64,000 nt of DNA, taken from contig FMTX01000006.1 in assembly GCA_900100895.1 (NCBI GenBank), positions 124,001 to 188,000 on the forward strand, given 5' to 3'. This stretch comes from Lachnospiraceae bacterium YSD2013. GTDB taxonomy: Bacteria > Bacillota > Clostridia > Lachnospirales > Lachnospiraceae. Shown piece after piece: positions 57,178 through 64,000 of the stretch; the stretch's first letter is position 1, and every line of letters begins with the position of its first letter. The translations under genes were made by a program, and so were the position numbers. The notes under the pieces are model-generated. The model worked only from the letters and a program-made list of their open reading frames with translations, had not been told where the DNA came from and searched no databases.

Positions 57178-58110
57178 CTAGACCTCCCGAAACATCTTTA
57201 TTATCTTTCGAATATTCTTATTGAAATATAAAACTGCTCCGGTCCATAACACCCTGAATACCGTTATATGACCTTTTAACTTACCTTCAATTGAAACAAT
57301 CGGATCTTCAAAATTACCCACTATCCTGACATTCTTACCTAAAACAGGCTTAAGCATAGAAGTAATTACAAGAATCTGTCCGGTAACCGAAGGGTCGTCG
57401 AAGCCGACTTCTCCTTCAATTTGTAACTTTCTCGGACATATGTGTTTAAGAAGTTTAAATATCTTTTTCTTAGAGTATTCAAACGTTTTCTTAAATCTTC
57501 TCGACTCGATTATTTCAATATACTTTTTTATTTTATCATAAAAACTTCGATTCTCAAAATTTTTATTTGGCTCGCTCTTCGACTTGGCTTTCTTTGGCTT
57601 AGATTCGGGCTTTGAAGACGTTTCGACCTGCTCGTCCTTCAAAATCAAACTTTCTTTCGCTTCCGGTTCCGCTGTATTTTCGCTTGATTCTGAAACTTCT
57701 TTGGCAGGTTTTTCAACTGTCGTTACGCTGACAACATTCTCAGAAGATACACTTTCTGCTTTATAATCTACCTTTGATTGTTCATTCGGAACATTAACAG
57801 GTGTATACTCTATAAGTTCATCGTCATCTTCTTCGAAATCGGGCTCTGCCTCTTTCTTGGACTTAATCTTAAATCCAAATATTCTGATACAAAGAGGGTC
57901 GGTCTCGCCTAATGTGTATCTTACACTTACTATATGCAATAACCACGAACCACCGGCAATTAATCTTGGCTTATTATCCTTAAAAGAGCCTTCGGCCCTG
58001 TATCTTACGGGTACAAAAAGCACAAGTAAAACTGCGAGAAGTATAATACCGAGTATAGAAAGAAGTACTATGCCGATAATTGCCAATATTTTAAAAAATA
58101 CCTCCATCAC
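57178..58110 (-). CDS. DUF2953 membrane protein (YtfI-like)
   Basis: A 310-residue protein of the DUF2953 family. One hydrophobic helix (about 8-32) is followed by VPVRYRAEGSFKDNKPRL and SWLLHIVSVRY, then a long low-complexity region rich in Glu, Ser and Lys (about 85-190), and a conserved C-terminal part (about 200-310). Function unknown; pairing with GerW suggests a sporulation or envelope role. It overlaps the next gene's start by 4 bases. Confidence 0.85.
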   Translation of the reverse strand: MMEVFFKILAIIGIVLLSILGIILLAVLLVLFVPVRYRAEGSFKDNKPRLIAGGSWLLHIVSVRYTLGETDPLCIRIFGFKIKSKKEAEPDFEEDDDELIEYTPVNVPNEQSKVDYKAESVSSENVVSVTTVEKPAKEVSESSENTAEPEAKESLILKDEQVETSSKPESKPKKAKSKSEPNKNFENRSFYDKIKKYIEIIESRRFKKTFEYSKKKIFKLLKHICPRKLQIEGEVGFDDPSVTGQILVITSMLKPVLGKNVRIVGNFEDPIVSIEGKLKGHITVFRVLWTGAVLYFNKNIRKIIKMFREV

Positions 58111-58454
58111 TCATTCTCCCCGTCGAAAATAGCCTTTATCTCGGCCTGTACGGTATTCTCAATAGTCTCCCAAGCCTTAAACTCGTTATATTTCTTATAA
58201 GAAAGCTCGCTGATACAACGAACATATTCAAAAGCATCATCCTGCGTCTTTAACAGGGCTGTAACTTTATATGTCTGCTCTCTGAAATATTTCTGAAGAA
58301 ACATTCTTGAAGAAATAATCTCAAGTCTTCCAAGTGCATCGTTATATGATACAAGATAATATCCCTTTATAAGTTTTCCCTTATTCAATTTATCAATGAC
58401 TTTGTCGGGATGTTTAATCGTTTCATCCACAAAACAATTGGGTGATAAATTCAT
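58107..58454 (-). CDS. Small conserved protein of unknown function
   Basis: A 115-residue soluble protein that I do not recognise. It has a beta-alpha appearance: GYYLVSYNDALGRLEIISSRMFLQ in the middle and a helical C-terminus. It is coupled to the upstream NUDIX gene (directly abutting) and the DUF2953 gene (4-base overlap), so it is part of that operon. Confidence 0.7.
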   Translation of the reverse strand: MNLSPNCFVDETIKHPDKVIDKLNKGKLIKGYYLVSYNDALGRLEIISSRMFLQKYFREQTYKVTALLKTQDDAFEYVRCISELSYKKYNEFKAWETIENTVQAEIKAIFDGENE

Positions 58455-58898
58455 TTAATTATCCAACCATTGACCGTTTTGTTTAAGTGTTCTGAATTCG
58501 TTGTATGCTTTTTCCAAAATGCTTTTTTCGTTGTCAAATTTAAGCAAATGATAAGCTTCGTGATACTTATAAAATCCTGAATCCTCAAAAAACTCGTCTT
58601 TCTGAGGCTTTGAATAAAATGATTTGGTGCTCATTAAGTACCATTTGACCGTCTTAACGATTTCTTCATTGCCTACTTTAAACGAATAATGAGTATCTCC
58701 TATATATTTAACAATATTGGCAACAGAACCGCCTTCTTCTTTGACCTCTCTTAAAGCTGTCTGTTCGTAGGATTCTCCCGGCTCTACGGTACCTTTGGGA
58801 AGTACCCAACCGTGAAAATGATCGTAAAAATTCTTATAAAGGGTCAAAATCTTGCCCCTGTAAACGACGATGCCGCCGCAACTGATTGCTTCTTTCAT
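58455..58898 (-). CDS. NUDIX hydrolase
   Basis: A 147-residue NUDIX enzyme with the Nudix box from GTVEPGESYEQTALREVK into EEGG, about residues 36-58. Substrate cannot be told; similarity to MutT/Ap4A-type hydrolases is likely. The upstream AGGAGG is well placed. It follows the SEDS-PBP fusion gene by about 24 bases. Confidence 0.9.
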   Translation of the reverse strand: MKEAISCGGIVVYRGKILTLYKNFYDHFHGWVLPKGTVEPGESYEQTALREVKEEGGSVANIVKYIGDTHYSFKVGNEEIVKTVKWYLMSTKSFYSKPQKDEFFEDSGFYKYHEAYHLLKFDNEKSILEKAYNEFRTLKQNGQWLDN

Positions 58899-58922
58899 TG
58901 CAATCCTCCTAATTATAAACTC

Positions 58923-61700
58923 TTAATCCTCTTCCAAGTATTCCTCTTCTTCCGTATTTCTGAAGAATTCATCGAATATTTTCTTGGCCATGGGTGTGGC
59001 ATATAGATTACCCGAACCCGCATCCTCAAGTATTATTGTAACACAAATCTGAGGATCATCAATCGGTGCGAATCCGGTGAACCATGAATGGGTCGAAGAA
59101 CTGTTGCTGCTAAACTCCGCTGAACCCGTCTTACCTGCCACTGTATATTTGTCTGTATTAAGGCGTTTGCCGGTGCCGTCAGTCACCACGGCACGCATCA
59201 TTTCGGTAAGAATCGATGCTTCCTCGGATGACATGAGACGCTTGTATTCTTCAGGTTCAAAAGTCTTAACGGTATTCATATTACTGTTAACAACTTCAGA
59301 TATAAGGTACGGCTTCATCAGCACGCCGTCATTGGCTATACTTGAAGTAATCATATTGAGGTGCATCGGGCTCATTAAAGTGTCACCCTGACCAAACGCC
59401 GTACGTACCATCGTAATATCGTCGTAGTCCTTGGAAGCATGCGCCGCACTCTCTGAATAATTCATCGTAAGCGGAAGCTCTGAATTAAACATCAAGCTTT
59501 CAAGCGTCTTTTCAAAAGAATCCCTGTCTAGGCTCAGTCCGATATTACCGAATGATGAGTTACATGATTTGGCAAAAGAAGACTTAAGGTTCAAATGACC
59601 ATGTACCTGATGGTTGTAACAGCTGATACTTCCTTCTTTAAGATTAAGCACTCCCGAACAATTAAAGCTATACTTCATATAAGTGTCGGGATTCTCCCTT
59701 ATGTATTCAAGCAAAGTTACAATCTTGAATGTGGAACCGGGCGGATAAAGACCCTGTGTGGCTCTGTTTAAAAGAACCGAACTGTTCTTATCATTAAGCA
59801 AATCATTCCAGATATCATCGATTTCATTGGGGTCAAAATCAGGCTTGGAAACCATTGCCAGGATTTCTCCGGTCTTGGGATTGGAAACCACCACAGCGCC
59901 TTTATATGTTCCGAGCGCCGTGTACGCTATCTTTTGCAGATTTTCATCAAGCGTAGATATTACGCCGTCTCCGATATATTTATTACCTGTCAAATCCGCC
60001 GCCATACGCTCGCCGATAGGCTGATTGGTGTTGATTAAGTAATAATTGGCAGTACCTTCGATTCCGGCACGTCCGTTTGTGGAATATCCTACCGCGTGAG
60101 AGAAAATATTGAAGAATGGATAATATCTCTTCTCTTCACCTGTACGTCTGTCTACTCTGGTTTCCGCCAGAATTACATTATTTCTCGAATATATTGTTCC
60201 GCGCCTGGTCTGCGCTATAACAACTTCCTGCATGGGATTGTAGCTATTGTTAAATAGCTCTTCTTTGTGAGTGGCGCTGTATACGCACAAATATGTACAT
60301 AAGGCCATAAAGCTTGCTATAACCAGATAAGTCAGCACAAGTATAATGTTATTCCTACGGCGCCCGAATGTCGGTAATTGATCCTTAGCGGAAGAATCAA
60401 CGGTCTGAGGCCTTACCACATACATTCCCTCTATCACAAAGAACGCCATAAGCGTAGCCATAACCGAACTTCCTCCGTGACTGACAAAAGGAAGCGTTAC
60501 ACCGGTAAGCGGAATAAATTTGGTACCGCCACCGATAGTAAGAAATACCTGGATGACATACACAAATCCGAGACCGATTGATATAAGCTTATAGAAACTG
60601 TCATCAAATTTAAAAGAAATATTGATGAACATGATGAAACAGCTGAGGCATATTAATACAAGACAAACCGCAAATACGATACCCAGTTCCTGCACAATTG
60701 CCGAAAAAATCAAGTCTGTCTCAACATAAGGAATACTGTCGGGAGTTCCGTTAAAAAGCCCCACTCCGAACCAGGAGCCGCTGCTTAAAGCAAATAGCGA
60801 TTGTGTAATCTGGTAACCTTCATTATCGATAACCGAGAAAGGATCGATAAATGCCGCTACACGAACACGCACATGCCTGAATATATTGTAGCCTGCTATA
60901 GCGATACCAACACCGGTTAGAGTACCTATGGACAAATACAAATAGTTCTGAGTAGCGATAAATACCAGAACAACAAAAACCACATAATATACCAAAGCCG
61001 CACCAAGGTCATTGGATGCCGCAAGTATAATAATGTGAAGTGCCGCAATTGCCGTCGTAAGAGCAAGATTTTTTATCTTAATGCTATAGCAAAGCGCTCC
61101 GGACACAAAAATTACGAATAACACTTTAACGAATTCCGAAGGCATAAAATACACACCGAAAATCGAAATCGAAAGTTTGGAGCCGCCAGAAATGCTTCCC
61201 GCAAAGAAAACTATCGCAAGCGCCACAATTCCGACTCCCGCATAAGCAAGCGGAATATTGGGTATTCTCTTTATTTTCTTCATCAAAAACGGAATGAACG
61301 CACAGATTGCAAAAGAAACCACAACAATTATAAATTGCTTAACCGCAGACCTGTAATTTAGTCTTACAAGCATAATAAGGCCTATACTGATAAGCATACA
61401 GGCATTATTAATAAGAAGCCTGTTAAGCCTCGGATAGACCATTGGCAATATTTCTATGACTCCCAGGATGAATATCTGCAGAATTGCATAGAAAATCAGA
61501 TATCTTACTTCTCCGGTTTTAAGAATTATCGATAAAAAGCAAGCAAAATGAACCAGCACAATCATTATGAGCTGGCTTATATATATGCTTTTTCTGGAAT
61601 GTTCTTCTTTGTACTTAAACACCAGAAAACACTCTAACGTGTAGAGCAGCATAATTACGGCAGTGAAATATTTAGAAAGAGTGGTGATATATTGGACCAA
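58923..61700 (-). CDS. Natural fusion of SEDS glycan polymerase and class B PBP
   Basis: A 925-residue two-part protein. Residues 1 to about 425 are a RodA/FtsW-type polytopic SEDS domain (FMPSEFVKVLFVIF, NDLGAALVYY, ETDLIFSAIVQELG, FVSHGGSS). A basic linker (GRRRN) and a new transmembrane helix (about 450-475) lead to a PBP with a short dimerisation region and a transpeptidase domain with STFK (Ser656), SCN (Ser712) and KTG (Lys857). One chain would thus polymerise and crosslink peptidoglycan. Start is TTG 61700, directly after the U32 stop, supported by GGGGAG eight bases upstream. A separate RodA/PBP2 pair exists at 3452-8118. Confidence 0.92.
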   Translation of the reverse strand: MVQYITTLSKYFTAVIMLLYTLECFLVFKYKEEHSRKSIYISQLIMIVLVHFACFLSIILKTGEVRYLIFYAILQIFILGVIEILPMVYPRLNRLLINNACMLISIGLIMLVRLNYRSAVKQFIIVVVSFAICAFIPFLMKKIKRIPNIPLAYAGVGIVALAIVFFAGSISGGSKLSISIFGVYFMPSEFVKVLFVIFVSGALCYSIKIKNLALTTAIAALHIIILAASNDLGAALVYYVVFVVLVFIATQNYLYLSIGTLTGVGIAIAGYNIFRHVRVRVAAFIDPFSVIDNEGYQITQSLFALSSGSWFGVGLFNGTPDSIPYVETDLIFSAIVQELGIVFAVCLVLICLSCFIMFINISFKFDDSFYKLISIGLGFVYVIQVFLTIGGGTKFIPLTGVTLPFVSHGGSSVMATLMAFFVIEGMYVVRPQTVDSSAKDQLPTFGRRRNNIILVLTYLVIASFMALCTYLCVYSATHKEELFNNSYNPMQEVVIAQTRRGTIYSRNNVILAETRVDRRTGEEKRYYPFFNIFSHAVGYSTNGRAGIEGTANYYLINTNQPIGERMAADLTGNKYIGDGVISTLDENLQKIAYTALGTYKGAVVVSNPKTGEILAMVSKPDFDPNEIDDIWNDLLNDKNSSVLLNRATQGLYPPGSTFKIVTLLEYIRENPDTYMKYSFNCSGVLNLKEGSISCYNHQVHGHLNLKSSFAKSCNSSFGNIGLSLDRDSFEKTLESLMFNSELPLTMNYSESAAHASKDYDDITMVRTAFGQGDTLMSPMHLNMITSSIANDGVLMKPYLISEVVNSNMNTVKTFEPEEYKRLMSSEEASILTEMMRAVVTDGTGKRLNTDKYTVAGKTGSAEFSSNSSSTHSWFTGFAPIDDPQICVTIILEDAGSGNLYATPMAKKIFDEFFRNTEEEEYLEED

Positions 61701-63791
61701 TTACTCTACTCCCCGCTTCCAATATGCTTTCGTAAATTTGTCAGGATTCTCTCCTGCGCCGCCTAAATATAGAGAAAGAATATTTCTTGTCTCTGAAGCG
61801 TTCTCGTCGGTAAAAGAAAGAATAATTCTTTCACTTGAGAAACGACTTTCTTTTAACTCTTCGCATAAAAATGTCGGAACACTGTTGTATATAATGTTCG
61901 AACAAATATCACAATTTCTGTATGCCGAAAATACGGTATCGGTACGGTCTTTGAAATATACAAAAGGATTGCCCTTATGCTTCTCACAACCTTTTGAAGT
62001 CTTCAAAACACAGTTTGCGGTATGCATAAGGGGTAATTTCCCGTATGCAAAGACATACGTATTACCGTCATAACATTCGGCCAGCTCGTGCTTAGATAGT
62101 TCAAGGGGCGCTACGTGAGCGTCGGAAATATCATCGATGAATTCAACAGCTGATTTGTTGGCCGAATAAATCTCACTGCCTACGACTACGTTCAAATCAT
62201 AGTTACCTTCAGCTATGATATTTAATCCTTCAAAATTACGAACATAGACAGCACAACAGTTATTATCACATATATGCTTTAAAAAATTCTTAACATATCC
62301 GTAATCCTTAATTCTGATTACATCCGGAAGGACAGCTATTATATTGTTACCGCTAAAGCTTTCCTTGAGAAGTAGCTCCGCAGGAACACCTATATAAATA
62401 TCATCAAAAGCACATGCGACGTCATACTGTTCCTTGGTATGAACATTAACTATAGGCTTTTTAGCAAAAGAATGCGACGCCTTCTGCTCCTTAAATGTAA
62501 TCAGACTTATCTTGGCAGGTTCTTTGACCGATAGTTCATCTGTTAATCGTTCAATTGCATTACGCCTGAGTTCATTAAGGGACTTAACCGGCATGAATGC
62601 AGGTTCAGGCATTTCAACATATACTTCTTCGGCAGAGAAAGCTGTATCGCCGAGTTTACTTAACTGTTTAATAATGTCAGCCTCAGCCAAAGGACGATTA
62701 AGAGGTGTACTAACCTCATCTCCTTCAACAGTCACCGAAGTTTCCCCCCGTATAACCGTCAAAGAAGCATTCTTGCCGGGTACCAGGCTCGCATACATAG
62801 TAATCGGTTGTTTTTTAACACCCGATAAAAATTGTTCAGATACACTCTTCATAAGAGCATCATCATTCCCGTTGTATGCGGGGCTGTCAAGAGTAATCAT
62901 CTCACGACCGTTTTGGACATGATAATAACCCTTGCCGATTTCAGACCTCAAATACATATGTCTTAAGTTTTCAAAGTCTCTCTTATCGACCTTATAAGCC
63001 TCGGGATGTTCCATGAATAAATCAATATATTTACGATATACAGACGTAACAAAGGCGCTGTATTCAGGCTTCTTCATGCGGCCTTCTATCTTAAGCGAAT
63101 CTATACCCGCGTTAATAAGCTCCGGGATAATATCTATGGTACATTGATCCTTCATGGAAAGAAGGTATTTATCGGTACCGGACTTGTCGTCGAGCATTTT
63201 GTAAGGCAATCTGCAAGGACCTGCGCAACGTCCGCGATTTCCGCTTCTGCCGCCGAGACACGAACTGAAAAGACATTCTCCGGAGTATGAATAACACATG
63301 GCACCATGAATGAATGTCTCAAGCTCTACATCTACACTTGCCTTAATCTTCTTAATCTCGTCCAAAGAAAGCTCTCTTGCAAGCACAACGCGAGACGCGC
63401 CGAGGGATTTATAGAACTTCACAGACTCTATACCTGTGGCAAAACCCTGAGTACTTACATGGCATTCCATATCAGGGAAAAACTCTTTAAAACGTACGAT
63501 AAGACCCAAATCTTGCACTATACAGCCATCAAGACCGGCTTCATAGAGCGGACGCAAGTAATCGATGACATCGCTGTATTCACGTTCTTTAATAAGCGTA
63601 TTAACGGTAAGATATACCTTGACATTATTGATATGGGCAAGCTTTATGGCCTTAATTATTTCTTCGTCCGAGAAATTGTCGGCATAAGCTCTGGCTCCGA
63701 ATCGTGAGCCGCCCAAATAAACGGCATCACAGCCGGCATTTAAAGCACCTATAAACGCATTGTAATTACCTGCCGGCGACAATAGTTCCAT
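61701..63791 (-). CDS. Peptidase U32 family protein
   Basis: A 696-residue U32 protein: ELLSPAGNYNAFIGALNAG and the signature ETFIHGAMCYSYSGEC, followed by CLGGRSGNRGRCAGPC with iron-sulfur or metal-binding cysteines. The C-terminal half is a DUF3656-like extension with two more cysteines (CDICSN). Related YegQ, YhbU and RlhA proteins hydroxylate tRNA or rRNA, so an RNA hydroxylation role is more likely than proteolysis. It lies between the ZapA-like gene (terminator between) and the SEDS-PBP fusion (0-base gap). Confidence 0.9.
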   Translation of the reverse strand: MELLSPAGNYNAFIGALNAGCDAVYLGGSRFGARAYADNFSDEEIIKAIKLAHINNVKVYLTVNTLIKEREYSDVIDYLRPLYEAGLDGCIVQDLGLIVRFKEFFPDMECHVSTQGFATGIESVKFYKSLGASRVVLARELSLDEIKKIKASVDVELETFIHGAMCYSYSGECLFSSCLGGRSGNRGRCAGPCRLPYKMLDDKSGTDKYLLSMKDQCTIDIIPELINAGIDSLKIEGRMKKPEYSAFVTSVYRKYIDLFMEHPEAYKVDKRDFENLRHMYLRSEIGKGYYHVQNGREMITLDSPAYNGNDDALMKSVSEQFLSGVKKQPITMYASLVPGKNASLTVIRGETSVTVEGDEVSTPLNRPLAEADIIKQLSKLGDTAFSAEEVYVEMPEPAFMPVKSLNELRRNAIERLTDELSVKEPAKISLITFKEQKASHSFAKKPIVNVHTKEQYDVACAFDDIYIGVPAELLLKESFSGNNIIAVLPDVIRIKDYGYVKNFLKHICDNNCCAVYVRNFEGLNIIAEGNYDLNVVVGSEIYSANKSAVEFIDDISDAHVAPLELSKHELAECYDGNTYVFAYGKLPLMHTANCVLKTSKGCEKHKGNPFVYFKDRTDTVFSAYRNCDICSNIIYNSVPTFLCEELKESRFSSERIILSFTDENASETRNILSLYLGGAGENPDKFTKAYWKRGVE

Positions 63792-63818
63792 ACTTAAACA
63801 ACTCCTGCAATACTATAA

Positions 63819-63848
63819 AGAAAAAAGGCTGATTAAAACAGCCTTTTA
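63819..63848 (-). terminator. Rho-independent terminator upstream of the U32 gene
   Basis: On -, AAAAGGCTG (about 63846-63838) pairs with CAGCCTTTT (63830-63822), followed by T-rich sequence. It ends the ZapA-like gene. Confidence 0.85.
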
Positions 63849-63850
63849 AG

Positions 63851-64000
63851 TTAGTTATTTTTAAGTTCAGATTCAAGCCTGTATAACTTTCTGGAACTCT
63901 CATCGAGCTCACTTTTAAGAGATTTCATATTCTTCTCGGAATTATCAAGCTTAATCTGAGAAGCAATCAATTCATGCTTCAGATCATACAGTTCCTTCTC
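63851..64000 (-). CDS. C-terminal coiled coil of a gene continuing past the window, probably zapA
   Basis: Forty-nine codons plus a stop are visible; the gene runs off the right edge. The peptide is a heptad-like charged helix (ELYDLKHELIASQ, KSLKSELDESSRKL). In Lachnospiraceae a ZapA with a long C-terminal coiled coil commonly precedes the U32 gene, so ZapA (FtsZ-binding division protein) is the best guess, but the diagnostic N-terminal part is not in the window. Confidence 0.5.
   Translation of the reverse strand, partial: EKELYDLKHELIASQIKLDNSEKNMKSLKSELDESSRKLYRLESELKNN

Overview
The window looks like a chromosomal core segment of a Gram-positive, low-to-moderate GC Clostridia genome, most likely Lachnospiraceae (inference). 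Support: Firmicutes-style gene neighbourhoods (radC-mreBCD, yggS-sepF, lspA-rluD, rplU-prp-rpmA, obgE-yhbY-nadD-yqeK-rsfS, rpmB-asp23-DAK2-recG, ytfI/gerW), an L27 with a cleavable N-terminus beside its protease Prp, LexA with Cheo-type SOS boxes, strong AGGAGG ribosome binding sites and several TTG starts. I see no tRNA, rRNA, CRISPR array, insertion sequence or prophage. No gene-free stretch exceeds 300 bases; the longest gap is 19628-19870.

Left part (1-18.7 kb), all on +: the end of miaA; radC; a cell-elongation operon (mreB, mreC, mreD, a PBP2 with a large insertion, a minC without minD/minE, rodA) followed by mgsA and a D,D-carboxypeptidase; a small P-loop protein; a HlyD-like membrane protein with yggS and sepF; aroB-lspA-rluD; a cytidylate-kinase-like gene; and a large membrane-anchored clostripain-family protease.

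Middle (18.7-27.3 kb), mixed strands: a DegV protein, a Xer-type tyrosine recombinase with a structured leader, an AI-2E family membrane protein, ttcA with a hybrid histidine kinase, and the SOS pair lexA / LysM-domain protein, divergently transcribed from a region with three LexA-like boxes.

Right part (27.3-64 kb), almost all on -: ribosome-assembly and NAD genes (rsfS to obgE), the L27/Prp/L21 operon with a structured leader, RNase G and two radical-SAM-associated genes, a histidine cluster (hisZ-G-D-B and a HisF-like/HisI/HisE fusion), recU, pseudouridine synthases, an SDR and a HAD enzyme, coaD-rsmD, a type IIA topoisomerase pair, degV-recG, the DAK2/Asp23 pair opposite rpmB, a J-domain protein, gerW and its DUF2953 partner, a NUDIX hydrolase, a natural fusion of a SEDS glycan polymerase with a class B penicillin-binding protein, a U32 peptidase and the end of a ZapA-like gene.

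Peptidoglycan synthesis and cell shape form the main theme: two SEDS/PBP systems (one split, one fused), MreBCD, MinC, SepF, a carboxypeptidase, an SOS-controlled LysM protein and probably ZapA. The + then - gene polarity converges around 19-26 kb, and a dif-like palindrome lies at 15.3 kb near a Xer recombinase, so a replication terminus is possible but unproven. The best leads are the SEDS-PBP fusion, the MinC with an altered MinD-binding motif and no MinD beside it, and the catalytically degenerate HisF domain fused to HisIE.
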